DNA from: an uncultured Sphingobacteriales bacterium
GTDB lineage: Bacteria > Bacteroidota > Bacteroidia > Chitinophagales > Chitinophagaceae
DNA length: 64,000 nucleotides
Direction of reading: 5' to 3'
Assembly (NCBI GenBank): GCA_937991535.1
Contig: CALKHN010000003.1
Coordinates: forward strand, 97,795 to 161,794
The translations under genes were made by a program, and so were the position numbers. The notes beneath the pieces are model-generated. The model made no database searches. It was not told where the DNA came from and was given only the letters and a program-made list of their open reading frames with translations. Shown here piece after piece: positions 38,045 to 47,224 of the stretch (the stretch's first letter is position 1; every line of letters starts with the position of its first letter).

Positions 38045-41000
38045 TTAAATGGTTTTGTTACGCGGCGCTTGTTCTCTTTTTTTATACATCATGTGCATTA
38101 GGCTGGGCAGCACAATCAGCAGCAAAGGCAAAGCAACAATAAAGCCGCCAATAACCGCAATGGCCAGTGGCTGATGCAATTGAGCCCCTGTTCCAATACC
38201 CAATGCGATGGGCATCAGGGCAATGATGGCGCCTAAGGCAGTCATTAGCTTCGGCCGCAACCGGGTAGAGATGGCGTATATTATAGCATTATCTGCATTG
38301 CTGTTTTGCTGCAGTGATTCCCTGAATTGAAGAAAAGTAAAGATGGCATTTTCACCAATGATGCCTACAATCATAATAAGTCCGGTATAGCTACCCACAT
38401 TAAGCGGTGTACGGGTGAAGTATAAACCCAGGTAACTGCCACTAATACCCAATATAGCGATCAGCAAAATGACCAATGCCGCTTTAAAATCCCGGAATAA
38501 AAACAGGATTACACAAAACACTAAAAGGCTGCTGGTAATTAATATCATAAGCAATTCGCTAAAAGACTGTTGCTGATCAGCATAAGCCCCGCCATAAACG
38601 ATCTGGTAGCCGTTGGGCAAAATAATTTTTGCGGATACTTCATTTTGAATGTCTTTGATCACGCTTCCCAGGTCCCGGTTATCTAACCTTGCGGATACTA
38701 TTCCCATAGATTGCAGATCCTCCCTTTTAATTTCCGCATCGCCGGTATTTAGCCTGATCGTAGCCAAATCAGTAATGGACTTTAATTTTCCATCGGGTAA
38801 AAAAACCTGTACATGTTTAATCTCATCCACGCTTAGGTTACGGTTGCCGGGATATACGATTCGCAACGCGGAAAGTTGTTGCTTTTCAAAAACGGCGCCC
38901 ACGATATTTCCTTCAAGCGATGTTTGTAACTGGTATTGCAGGTTGGCCGGTGTAATACCAAATTGTGCCAGTGCAGCCGCATTAGGTTCAATAGAAATGG
39001 AAGGGCCGGCAATAACTATTCCGTCAAATACATCCGCTGTTCCCTCAACTCCCGTTATGATTTTAGAAACTTCTTTCGATAATTCCTGTAGTTTTTTTGT
39101 GTCGTTACCGAATATTTTAACTTCAACAGGTTGCACCGATGTCATCAAGTCACCCAGCATGTCGCCAATTACCTGCCCAAAATCTATGCGCAGCGCAGGT
39201 TGTGTAGCTTCTACTCTTGTTCTTATTTCATGAATTACGGCATTGGTTGTCCTGCCCCTTTTCTTTTTTAATTGTATCAGGTAGTCACCACTGTTGGGTT
39301 CGGTAATAAAAAATCCCATTTGTGTTCCCGTTCTTCGCGAATAGGCGGCTACCTCCGGAATTTTTATAATGATCTTTTCCACTTCCTGCAGTATCCTGTC
39401 GGTTTCTTCCAGCGAGGTGCCGGGTGGAGAAGTGTAATCTAACACAATACTGCCTTCATCCATTTCCGGTAAAAAGCCTGTTTCCAGTTTGGGAAGTACA
39501 ATATAAATACTACCTGCCAGCAAAAGCATAAATAGTATACTGATGTAGGGACGTTTGATAAAAAAGCCAACCCACCTTTGTTTGTGTACCGTATGGGCAA
39601 CCTGCTTATTTTTCTTTACATCGTTTACCTGTTGCTTTGCATTCTTCAATTTGGGTTTTGTTCTGGTAAGTAGTAAATAAATTACCGGCAGTGCAATCCA
39701 GCTTACAAAAAAAGAGCATACCAGTGTAACAATCATGGTATCTGTAAGTACTTTAAAATATGCGCCCGCTACACCCGTCATTAAAACAAACGGAAGAAAA
39801 ATTACAATGGTGCTGAGGGATGAACCTATCATTGCCGGAAATAAATAATGAACGGATTTTTGTAAAAGATGGGTTGTGGGCTCCCCGGGATGTTCTTCAT
39901 GGGTACGATGGATTTGCTCCACCACCACAATGGCGTCATCAATAATTAATCCTATGGCTGCGGCAAGAGCGCCAAGTGTCATAATATTGAATGTTTGTCC
40001 TGTGGCGTACAACACAATTAATGTAAGCAGCAGGGTAACCGGTATTGTAATCAGGATAGCCGCGCTGGCTTTTAACGACCGTAAAAAAATAACAATAACG
40101 ATAAGAGCGAGCGCTAGTCCTATCCATAAACTATCGGTTACGCTTTTAATAGAATCTTTTACAAAATCTGCCTGTACATAATAAGGCTGTATACTTACGC
40201 CCTTGGGTAAAATACGCTTCAGCTCTTCTACTTTTTTCTCCATTTTGTCCGACATATCCACAAGGCTGGCATTGGGCTGTTTGATCACCGCCAGTAAAAC
40301 TGCGGAATGACCGTTTGCATTTATTTTAACATATTCCTTTGCTTCCGCTGTTCCTATTGATGAAATATCCTGCAGGGCAACAATGCGCTTTCCGTTGTTG
40401 CTGATGACTAATTTTTCCAGCTTAGCCTTTGAGTCCAATATCGCATCCGTTACCGTCAGATACATTTGCCTGTAGTCGGATAAGTATCCGTTCGATTTGA
40501 TAAAATTGGTTTCATTTAATGCCCGTGCAATGGCATCGGGCGTTATGCCAAGCGAGCTCATTTTTTCCCGGTTCAAAGTAAGCCAGTATTCCTTTGTTTT
40601 ACCGCCCATCACTCTTATTTCACTCACTCCTTCCACCTGCGAAAGAAAGGGTTTGATCGTATACAATGCCAGTAATTTTGCTTCTACCGGTGTCATGCCT
40701 GGTGTTTTCAGCGTATAGCCGGTTACCGGCAACGTGGATGGATTCATTCTTTCTACGGTGATCTGTATATCCGGCGGCAGCACATTTTTTATTCCGCTGA
40801 TCTTTGATTCAATGCGTTGCTGGCTGACATCAATGTTCGCGCTCCACTCCAGGTAGGCGCTTATCTCGCAACTGCCACGGCTGGTGGTGCTTCGTATCAT
40901 TTTTAAGCCGGGTATCTGTTTTACAGCGTTTTCCAGTTCACGCGTTACGGTAATCATCATTTTATTTACCGGCTGCTGTCCTGCATCCGCAATGATCTTT

Positions 41001-41128
41001 ATTTTGGGAAAAGTAATTTCAGGAAATAATGCCGGTTGCATGCGGGAATAGGCAGACAGCCCCCCTGCTATAATGATAACCAGAAGAACGGTCAGCGGAT
41101 TTTTGTAGGATACAAAAAAATTTTTCAT
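38045..41128 (-). CDS. RND-family efflux pump, inner-membrane subunit
   Basis: 1027-residue proton-driven transporter of the AcrB/CzcA superfamily. It has an N-terminal helix (NPLTVLLVIIIAGGLSAY), two large periplasmic loops, and 12 membrane segments in two halves. The paired acidic residues of the proton relay are in helix 4 (AAIGLIIDDAIVVVE). Its start overlaps the stop of the membrane-fusion-protein gene by 4 bases (ATGA), so they are translationally coupled. The two-component system at the far end of the same run suggests stress-induced expression. The helix 4 motif resembles hydrophobe exporters more than metal exporters, but I would not fix the substrate. Confidence 0.95.
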   Translation of the reverse strand: MKNFFVSYKNPLTVLLVIIIAGGLSAYSRMQPALFPEITFPKIKIIADAGQQPVNKMMITVTRELENAVKQIPGLKMIRSTTSRGSCEISAYLEWSANIDVSQQRIESKISGIKNVLPPDIQITVERMNPSTLPVTGYTLKTPGMTPVEAKLLALYTIKPFLSQVEGVSEIRVMGGKTKEYWLTLNREKMSSLGITPDAIARALNETNFIKSNGYLSDYRQMYLTVTDAILDSKAKLEKLVISNNGKRIVALQDISSIGTAEAKEYVKINANGHSAVLLAVIKQPNASLVDMSDKMEKKVEELKRILPKGVSIQPYYVQADFVKDSIKSVTDSLWIGLALALIVIVIFLRSLKASAAILITIPVTLLLTLIVLYATGQTFNIMTLGALAAAIGLIIDDAIVVVEQIHRTHEEHPGEPTTHLLQKSVHYLFPAMIGSSLSTIVIFLPFVLMTGVAGAYFKVLTDTMIVTLVCSFFVSWIALPVIYLLLTRTKPKLKNAKQQVNDVKKNKQVAHTVHKQRWVGFFIKRPYISILFMLLLAGSIYIVLPKLETGFLPEMDEGSIVLDYTSPPGTSLEETDRILQEVEKIIIKIPEVAAYSRRTGTQMGFFITEPNSGDYLIQLKKKRGRTTNAVIHEIRTRVEATQPALRIDFGQVIGDMLGDLMTSVQPVEVKIFGNDTKKLQELSKEVSKIITGVEGTADVFDGIVIAGPSISIEPNAAALAQFGITPANLQYQLQTSLEGNIVGAVFEKQQLSALRIVYPGNRNLSVDEIKHVQVFLPDGKLKSITDLATIRLNTGDAEIKREDLQSMGIVSARLDNRDLGSVIKDIQNEVSAKIILPNGYQIVYGGAYADQQQSFSELLMILITSSLLVFCVILFLFRDFKAALVILLIAILGISGSYLGLYFTRTPLNVGSYTGLIMIVGIIGENAIFTFLQFRESLQQNSNADNAIIYAISTRLRPKLMTALGAIIALMPIALGIGTGAQLHQPLAIAVIGGFIVALPLLLIVLPSLMHMMYKKREQAPRNKTI

Positions 41129-42048
41129 GGTATTATCATCACTTTAGCGGTATCGGCCAGCCCATAATTTCCTGTCAGCAATATTTTATCTTCCGGAGAA
41201 AATATTGGAGAGAGAATTTCAACCCGGTTGTTATTCTCCAATCCTTTTTGCACCGGTATCTTTACCGCAGTAGTGCTGTCAATCAATTTCATTACCCAAA
41301 AACGGCTTTGCACCTCATCCGTTAGCACTGCGGCTTTGGGCAGCGTACGGGCATTCGTTTTTAATTTTTTTACAAACGCTACTTTTGCAATCAATCCTTC
41401 AGGTATTTGCTCACCGGTATTAACTTTTATTGCAATGCCCTGGGTTTGTGAAGCAGCATCAACGCTTGGCATCAGGGAAGCGGTGTAACCATTTAGCTGA
41501 GTTCCATCCGGCAGCCTGAGTACAACGTTTTTATTGTCGGCGAGATATGGTTTCAATTCATAAGGAAGGTAGAGCAGGAAAACAAAACTGCTCTTTTCGC
41601 TGACTACTGCCAGTTGTTCACCATCCTGAACGTAATCACCGGCTTTATAATTCAGGGTAGTAACATAGCCGCTGCCGGGACACCTGATGTGGATGATACC
41701 CGTAAACCGGAACGAAGAATCCAAAGCGTTAATCGTATTGCCCAATGCTTCCGCTTCTTTTGTTTTAATAGTGAATACTTCCTCTCCTTTATTAATGAAC
41801 TTTCCTACCTGGGCATGTACTGTTTGAAGGTACCCGGTGGCGTTAGCTTTTATAAAGGTCTTCAATTGAAATACGGAAGTAGCATTTAATTCCACGCTTT
41901 CTTCAAGGCTGTCATTCGCGATATGCGTTATGGTAACCGGCGTTCCCGCTTCGCCTGTTTGCCCGTTGGTATCGGTAGCAGCGGAGCTACAACCGACTAA
42001 AGCCGGATATATGAGCAGGGCCGCATAAAAAAAGGAGGATTTGAACAT
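41125..42048 (-). CDS. RND periplasmic adaptor (membrane fusion) lipoprotein
   Basis: 307 residues. The signal peptide ends in a lipobox (ALVGC, Cys20), so the protein is lipid-anchored. The biotinyl-lipoyl-like hairpin is seen in ANATGYLQTVHAQVGKFINKGEEV and CPGSGYVTTLNYKAGDYVQDGEQL. The alpha hairpin between them is very short (about 15 residues), unlike the long coiled coils of AcrA, so the adaptor probably contacts TolC through a shorter arm. A beta-barrel and membrane-proximal region follow. It bridges the pump and the TolC protein of this operon. Confidence 0.92.
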   Translation of the reverse strand: MFKSSFFYAALLIYPALVGCSSAATDTNGQTGEAGTPVTITHIANDSLEESVELNATSVFQLKTFIKANATGYLQTVHAQVGKFINKGEEVFTIKTKEAEALGNTINALDSSFRFTGIIHIRCPGSGYVTTLNYKAGDYVQDGEQLAVVSEKSSFVFLLYLPYELKPYLADNKNVVLRLPDGTQLNGYTASLMPSVDAASQTQGIAIKVNTGEQIPEGLIAKVAFVKKLKTNARTLPKAAVLTDEVQSRFWVMKLIDSTTAVKIPVQKGLENNNRVEILSPIFSPEDKILLTGNYGLADTAKVMIIP

Positions 42049-42053
42049 GCCGG

Positions 42054-43298
42054 TTACGGTTTTCTATTCCAGTAATTAATCTGGTTGATGATCTGTAATT
42101 TATTAATGATGTTTTGGGAGATCATATTTTTGGCATTCAGGTAATTGCTGACCGCGATAATATAATCGGCAATGTGTACATCACCTGTTACCAGTTGCTG
42201 CCGCTGCGCGTTGATTAGTGTTTCTGCATACCTGATTTGAGCGGTTGTTTGTTCTATTAATGTTTCGGTAAGCAACAACTGCTGTTTTAGCCGGGAAATC
42301 TGCTGACTGTACTGGTTACGGAAGAAATCCTGGTAGCCTTTCCGGTTTTGTTCGGCAATTGTATTTTTTTGATGCTGTATTTTCCGCTGTTTCCCATCGT
42401 AAATAGGAACAGCCAGTGTAACGCCCGCGCTTAAGCCTAAATTTTTATAGGGAGTGGTTATAAACGAAGAATTGTATCCGCCATCTCCGTACCAGTTTAT
42501 CTTTGGCTTGTAGCTGAAATCAATCTGCCTGTCTTTTGCGCTTATTTTCATGCTGTCAATTTGAAACTGTTCATAAAAAACCGATTGTTCAGGGCGGGGA
42601 AGTTCTTTTAATGTCAATACGGGAGTATCAAGTATCAGGTATGCCGTATCTGTTAGTCCCGCGATGTAACGGAGCGTTGCGAGATCATTTTGGTACTGAT
42701 TGCGGATTTGCTTTACCAATAGCTCCTGCTGTTGTATGTTTACAAGAAAGGATAAATAATCTGTTTGTTTGTAAACACCCTTTTCGGTTAGTTTTTTTAA
42801 AATAGTATCCTCCACTTTCAGCAGGGAAAGCATTTCCTGGTTAAAGTTTATTTGCTGCAAATCGCCGTAAGCCGTAATGTATTGCTGGGTAATGCTTCTT
42901 TTAACATCCTGCTCTGTTATTTTACCCAGGTTTTGTAAACCCAGGTTTTGTAGTTGAAGAGTGCGGTATTGATTGCTGATATTTTTTTTCCCTGCCAGGG
43001 TTTGTGTAAAACCGACCATAGCGTTATAGGTGTGCAAATTGGTAATAGTCTCATCATAACCCCATCCATTTATTACGGGCGCATAAGTGCCGGTGGAATT
43101 GCCATTGATCTGTAATCCGTAACCTGCCCTTATTCTCTGGCTGTCTATTGTATTGCTTTGAATCTGAAACTGGTAATCTTTCAGCAACGGGCTGTTTTGT
43201 AAAGCCTGGCTCATAAAATAATCAAGGCTCTTTCCCTGGCTTGCAGCAGCATGCCATAAGGTGGATAAAAGAAATGTAATAAGCAAAACCGGTTTCAT
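42054..43298 (-). CDS. TolC-family outer-membrane efflux channel
   Basis: 414 residues with signal peptide (LLITFLLSTLWHAAASQG). The TolC pattern is long helices with two related halves: SPLLKDYQFQIQSNTIDSQRIRAG near 36-59, YITAYGDLQQINFNQEMLSLLK, then LGLSAGVTLAVPIYDGKQRKIQHQ near 291-314 and a final helix (LIEQTTAQIRYAETLINAQRQQLVTG). It forms the outer-membrane duct for the RND pump. It lies 5 bases before the adaptor gene. Upstream is a folded repeat element (43349-43451) that separates it from the PAP2 gene. Confidence 0.93.
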   Translation of the reverse strand: MKPVLLITFLLSTLWHAAASQGKSLDYFMSQALQNSPLLKDYQFQIQSNTIDSQRIRAGYGLQINGNSTGTYAPVINGWGYDETITNLHTYNAMVGFTQTLAGKKNISNQYRTLQLQNLGLQNLGKITEQDVKRSITQQYITAYGDLQQINFNQEMLSLLKVEDTILKKLTEKGVYKQTDYLSFLVNIQQQELLVKQIRNQYQNDLATLRYIAGLTDTAYLILDTPVLTLKELPRPEQSVFYEQFQIDSMKISAKDRQIDFSYKPKINWYGDGGYNSSFITTPYKNLGLSAGVTLAVPIYDGKQRKIQHQKNTIAEQNRKGYQDFFRNQYSQQISRLKQQLLLTETLIEQTTAQIRYAETLINAQRQQLVTGDVHIADYIIAVSNYLNAKNMISQNIINKLQIINQINYWNRKP

Positions 43299-43348
43299 CG
43301 GTGATTGATAATTAATTAAAACAACAGTATGCAGGCATTAATGGGTGC

Positions 43349-43451
43349 ATTCCAAATTGTCGCTGGCTGGTGGGGACACCAGCCAGGGCAGCCTGCCGTG
43401 GGCGGTGTCTTCACCGCCCACATGAAGCAAAGCAATGCGACAATTTGGAAT
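43349..43451. repeat. Folded 103-bp REP pair (BIME-like) element inside the efflux operon
   Basis: Outer arms ATTCCAAATTGTCGC (43349-43363) and GCGACAATTTGGAAT (43437-43451) are perfectly complementary over 15 bp and extend imperfectly outward. Between them are two perfect 10-bp hairpins with 4-base loops: CTGGCTGGTG/CACCAGCCAG (43363-43386, loop GGGA) and GTGGGCGGTG/CACCGCCCAC (43398-43421, loop TCTT). The second is close to an inverted copy of the first (GGTGTC..CACC against GGTGGGGACACC). The result is a three-way-junction fold. One arm contains the last codons of the PAP2 gene. Confidence 0.85.
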
Positions 43452-44193
43452 ACACGCAAAACTTTCTTTTCCATAATTTGTGCTGTATTTTTGGATAAAG
43501 CCAATAAGCCAGTTTTGTAGAGACGATACCAATACCGGCGCCCGCAACCACATCGCCAAACCAATGTTTATTATTATACATCCGCAAATAGCCGGTGGCG
43601 GTTGCCATAGAATAACCGGCAACGCCAGGCCAGGGATACCTGTCTTTATATTCCTGGTAAAGAAACTCAGCCGAAGCAAATGCTTCCGCAGTATGGCCTG
43701 AGGGAAAAGAAAAATGGTCAGATCCGTCGGGCCGCATTTCATGCGATATTTTCTTTACTGAAGCAACCGTAATATTTAAAATAATATTCGACATCAGGTA
43801 AATGATGCTCCTGTCTGCAAGATTATGTTTTCCTTTTATACCCGACAGGTTTAAAGCATATACGGCAGCAGCCGGGGCAAACTGCAGGTAATTGTCCAGG
43901 TGAATTTGCCTGTGGGGATGTTCGGCATACACTTCATCTTTTAGTTCGGTGTTTATGTGCTGAAGGCCATCATTTTTAATAGAGCCCAGTCCATAAAGAA
44001 ACAAAGTAGCAGGAATGATAAAAGGCTTCAGATGAAGATGTTGATTTTCAGCCTTCATGTTCAGGTATCGGTTGGACTTTGACATCCCTGTAATTGGCGG
44101 CAGTGTTGATGAACTGTCTGATACCTGGGCTTCCGCTAACAGGTATAAGCTAAATCCAATAAATAATAAACAGGAATGCTTTATGAATGGCAT
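43411..44193 (-). CDS. PAP2-family lipid/acid phosphatase
   Basis: 260 residues with an N-terminal signal or anchor (about 5-22, ending AEAQ). The three PAP2 catalytic blocks are present: KKISHEMRP, PSGHTAEAFASA and a final RMYNNKHWFGD with the expected His and Asp. Family members dephosphorylate phosphatidic acid, undecaprenyl pyrophosphate or related lipids at the periplasmic face. The last 14 residues (after about WKRKF) are encoded by the folded repeat at 43349-43451, so the natural C-terminus has probably been replaced. It is in the same run as the efflux and two-component genes. Confidence 0.92.
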   Translation of the reverse strand: MPFIKHSCLLFIGFSLYLLAEAQVSDSSSTLPPITGMSKSNRYLNMKAENQHLHLKPFIIPATLFLYGLGSIKNDGLQHINTELKDEVYAEHPHRQIHLDNYLQFAPAAAVYALNLSGIKGKHNLADRSIIYLMSNIILNITVASVKKISHEMRPDGSDHFSFPSGHTAEAFASAEFLYQEYKDRYPWPGVAGYSMATATGYLRMYNNKHWFGDVVAGAGIGIVSTKLAYWLYPKIQHKLWKRKFCVYSKLSHCFASCGR

Positions 44194-44300
44194 TGCGCTT
44201 ACTTTAAAAAGTAAACGTATAGACGAAATCTGAACAAATTCTGAATTTCAGCGGGGAAACCAACTTGTGTTAAGTCAAGTCAATTGTGTCTGTATGTTAT

Positions 44301-44349
44301 CGTGAAGGTGAGAGGTGAAGGTGAGAAGCGTATCTCACTTCTCACCTTC
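44301..44349. repeat. Short tandem GTGARG repeat with inverted partner
   Basis: The words GTGAAG, GTGAGAG, GTGAAG and GTGAGAAG run in tandem and are followed by their reverse complement. GAAGGTGAGAAG (44317-44328) and CTTCTCACCTTC (44338-44349) form a perfect 12-bp stem with a 9-base loop. The tract lies between the PAP2 and PepSY genes. It uses words of the same type as the 7-base tract at 26693-26727. Confidence 0.75.
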
Positions 44350-44456
44350 AACGTTTGACATAGCATTAGTTCCGGGCTTCAGGTTTTATTTTCTCCGTGG
44401 CCAAATATTACTCTTGAGACAACCACCTTTGATGATTCGCGGTATAATTACCGGCA

Positions 44457-44885
44457 TTACTCTTTCTCTGCTTTCAAAAAGTTTCCATGGGCATCAAATA
44501 TTAAATCTTTACCCCCTACCTCAGCCTCGTAGTTAACGGTTCCGTTTGATTTGGTAATTTTAGCCGCTTCCTTAATCGTCTTTCCTTTGTAATGATCTTT
44601 CACATAGCTTAATACAACCGGGGGCAAGGCAGACGCATCCATACCGGTTTCAGTTTCTGTTATTGTTCCATCAGCCTCAAATAAGGCCGACATGGAATGC
44701 CCGTCTTTTTTAAATTCGGCTTCATACTTTCCATTTTCCTTCTCCCATTTGGCTTTAGCATCCGGAAATTGTTTGCTAAAGGATTCCTTTACGGATGCGG
44801 GAACCTTTGATGATTCTGTTTTTTGCGCATGAACTGTTGCTGTAATTGCGACGCCTGTAAATAACAGGATGAATGCTTTTTTCAT
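44457..44885 (-). CDS. Small periplasmic PepSY-like protein
   Basis: 142 residues from ATG 44885; the longer frame to 45008 is not supported because the signal peptide begins here (MKKAFILLFTGVAITATVHAQ). Two PepSY-like repeats follow (VKESFSKQFPDAKAKWEKENGKYEAEF and VLSYVKDHYKGKTIKEAAKI with a NYEAEV strand). Such proteins are common beside Bacteroidota two-component systems and may sense or dampen envelope stress. It lies 123 bases after the histidine kinase, on the same strand. Confidence 0.87.
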   Translation of the reverse strand: MKKAFILLFTGVAITATVHAQKTESSKVPASVKESFSKQFPDAKAKWEKENGKYEAEFKKDGHSMSALFEADGTITETETGMDASALPPVVLSYVKDHYKGKTIKEAAKITKSNGTVNYEAEVGGKDLIFDAHGNFLKAEKE

Positions 44886-45008
44886 GGTAATAAAAATTGA
44901 TGATGTTAAACAAAGTTTACGATCAATACTGAAGGAATGCTGAAATTTAGCCTGGTAATCGGTTGCTAAATAACTTGCTTCAGCTAAGGTTAACGCGGCA
45001 GAACGCAT

Positions 45009-46283
45009 TCAGGAAGGATTAAAGTGAACTTTAAAAATGTGAAACGGATGGCTGTAATGATAAGCAATTTGAAAACCACTTACCTGGCATATCTTTTTTG
45101 TCATTGCTAGCCCAAGCCCGATACTATTGCTATTGCTGCTTTGTTTTTTAAACCGCTGAAACAGTTTGCGGGAATCAAGTTCGGCGGGTATTCCCTCGTT
45201 GGCAATTTCCAGAGAGTTGTTATGTATACTGATTTTAACTATACCTCCCCGGTTGTTATGCCGTATAGCATTGGAGAGCAGGTTACCCGTTAATACTTCC
45301 ATCAGCGTTCTGTTTGCCGCTATGAACATAGGGGGAAAAGCTGTTTTTTGTACTATTATATTTTTTTCTTCCAGCGCATTGCTGTACTGATCCAACAGTT
45401 TATTTACCGTACCGGCGATGTTTATTTGTTCTTTATCCGGAAACTGGTTGTTGTCAATTTTGGCAAGTAACAACAGTGCTTTGTATAAACGGTTCATGCG
45501 CTGCCCCGCTTGTGAAAGTTCTGCCAGCAGTTCAGACTGCTCATGGGTCATAGGTACGGTTTGCATCAGTAGTTCCACCTTGCTTTGAAAAATTGCAAGC
45601 GGTGTTTGCATTTCATGCGACACATTCTCTGTGAATTCTTTTTGTAAATAATATACTTCCCGGTTGCGGTTGATGAGTGATGCGATAGCTTTATTCAACA
45701 CGGTAAATTCTGTAATGGTAGTTTCTTCAAAGTAGGGGAGTCCGTTCCCTTCTATCCGGAAAGCGCGGAGCTTATCAATTGTATTGTAAAAGGGAGCCCA
45801 TAATTTTTTTGAAAGCAGCCGGTTAATCAAAACCAGTCCAACGATAATTAAAAATAACAATGCGCCAACGATCATTACAATATTTTCAATCAAATCTTCC
45901 GAGTCCAGCAGGGAACTTTTTAATTGAAGGATAAATGTTTTTCCGTTTATCTGTACAGGCGTTTCTAAAATCCGGTAAGGAATATTTTCGCGGGATATTT
46001 CGTCATAGGTGCTTATGGTATAGAACCGGTCGTGCTTTGCGCTGGTGCTTTCCGCCGGAATAAGTTTAGTATCCGGTTCAAATATGCCCGGTTGCGGCAG
46101 GTTATGAAATGAGCGTGTATTTTCAAGGCTGCCGGCGATCTTTGTTTTCTGCGCCACCAGGCTTTCATCTACATCTTCGGTAACAATGCTTTGTATGGCA
46201 AAATATAAGGTGGGTATAGCAATCAGTAATATTAGGATGGCATATAAAAGGTAAGAACGTATGGATTTATTGAGCAATTTCAT
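45009..46283 (-). CDS. Sensor histidine kinase (two-component, envelope)
   Basis: 424 residues. A periplasmic sensor loop of about 100 residues lies between membrane helices at about 11-31 and 135-157. A HAMP-like linker follows. The phosphoacceptor is His223 in NVSHEMQTPLA, and the ATP-binding region includes NLLSNAIRHN and GLGLAMTKKIC. It overlaps the upstream response-regulator gene by 4 bases (ATGA), so the two are coupled. It is the probable sensor for the efflux operon downstream. Confidence 0.95.
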   Translation of the reverse strand: MKLLNKSIRSYLLYAILILLIAIPTLYFAIQSIVTEDVDESLVAQKTKIAGSLENTRSFHNLPQPGIFEPDTKLIPAESTSAKHDRFYTISTYDEISRENIPYRILETPVQINGKTFILQLKSSLLDSEDLIENIVMIVGALLFLIIVGLVLINRLLSKKLWAPFYNTIDKLRAFRIEGNGLPYFEETTITEFTVLNKAIASLINRNREVYYLQKEFTENVSHEMQTPLAIFQSKVELLMQTVPMTHEQSELLAELSQAGQRMNRLYKALLLLAKIDNNQFPDKEQINIAGTVNKLLDQYSNALEEKNIIVQKTAFPPMFIAANRTLMEVLTGNLLSNAIRHNNRGGIVKISIHNNSLEIANEGIPAELDSRKLFQRFKKQSSNSNSIGLGLAMTKKICQVSGFQIAYHYSHPFHIFKVHFNPS

Positions 46284-46960
46284 ATACGTACTTCAAATTT
46301 ATAGCCCATGCCATAAATTGACTTTATATAATCGGAGCAGCCGGCCAATGTTAGTTTCTTTTTTAGGTTTTTTATATGGGCATAAATGAAATCGAAATTA
46401 TCGAAAACATCCGCCTCATCTCCTGAAAGATGTTCGGCAATCGCGTTTTTTGAAATTACCCTGTTTTTATTGGTCACAAGATAAAGCAGCAGGTCATATT
46501 CCCGGCGGGTAAAAATAACAGGCTGGTTATTTACCAGGATAGCTTTGGCCAGGGTGTCTACAGTGAGTTCATTGAGTACAATGATGTTATTTCCATGAAA
46601 GCGGCGCCGGCGGATTACAGCGGCAATGCGGGCGCTAAGTTCCGATAAATGGAAAGGTTTGGCAAGATAATCATCGGCACCCAGGTTCAATCCGGTAATC
46701 CTGTCGTCTATTGAATCTTTTGCCGATATGATAATAACACCATCCGTTTTGTTATTCGCTTTTAAATCTTTTAAAACATTCAGCCCGTTGCCATCGGGTA
46801 AACTGATATCCAGCAGTATACAATCATAATCAAATACCTCCGTTTTTTCAATGGCTGTTTTTACCGTGTCGGCCAATTCGCAAACGTAATTCTCTGCCTT
46901 AAAATAAGCTACGATACTTTTACTCAGCGCTTTCTCATCTTCAACAATGAGTATCTTCAT
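46280..46960 (-). CDS. OmpR/PhoB-family response regulator
   Basis: 226 residues. The receiver domain has the acidic pocket in VEDE, the phosphorylation site Asp51 in LLDISLPDG and Lys in IISAKDS. The C-terminal winged-helix DNA-binding domain follows (FTRREYDLLLYLVTNKNRVISKNAIAEHL, HIKNLKKKL, IYGMGYKFEV). It is the first gene of the minus-strand run that ends with the RND pump and probably activates that run. No clear promoter motif was found in its upstream gap. Confidence 0.96.
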   Translation of the reverse strand: MKILIVEDEKALSKSIVAYFKAENYVCELADTVKTAIEKTEVFDYDCILLDISLPDGNGLNVLKDLKANNKTDGVIIISAKDSIDDRITGLNLGADDYLAKPFHLSELSARIAAVIRRRRFHGNNIIVLNELTVDTLAKAILVNNQPVIFTRREYDLLLYLVTNKNRVISKNAIAEHLSGDEADVFDNFDFIYAHIKNLKKKLTLAGCSDYIKSIYGMGYKFEVRI

Positions 46961-47174
46961 TTCAGGAATGTTTCTATAAATATAAAGGACGGATTCTGAA
47001 TAAAAACTGAATTATTGATTCCTCTATTGCTATTGAATTATACCTGGTTCACAGCAACTTTGCGGCAGCCGGGAGAACTGCCTGGGAATGATTCACCACC
47101 CCAGCTCTTTGTTTTTCTGAAAAATAATACTATAAATCCGGACAAAAGTAACATCTCCTGAAATACAGGACTGC

Positions 47175-47182
47175 TAATTTTG
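47175..47182 (+). promoter_or_regulatory. Possible Bacteroidota -7 element before RidA
   Basis: TAATTTTG matches the Bacteroidota -7 consensus TANNTTTG and lies 43 bases before the RidA start. I could not find a clear TTTG -33 element at the expected distance, so this is a weak call. It would serve the metabolic cluster from 47225 onward. Confidence 0.3.
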
Positions 47183-47224
47183 GCATGCTATGGGAATCTG
47201 TATGTAAAATTTAAAAAACAATGT

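Noticed and set aside
38649..39233. 194-residue + strand open frame inside the RND gene
   Set aside because: It is antisense to conserved pump sequence, and long antisense frames are common in such genes.
43316..43742. Several short open frames over the PAP2 gene end
   Set aside because: They are other frames of the PAP2 gene and of the folded repeat element.
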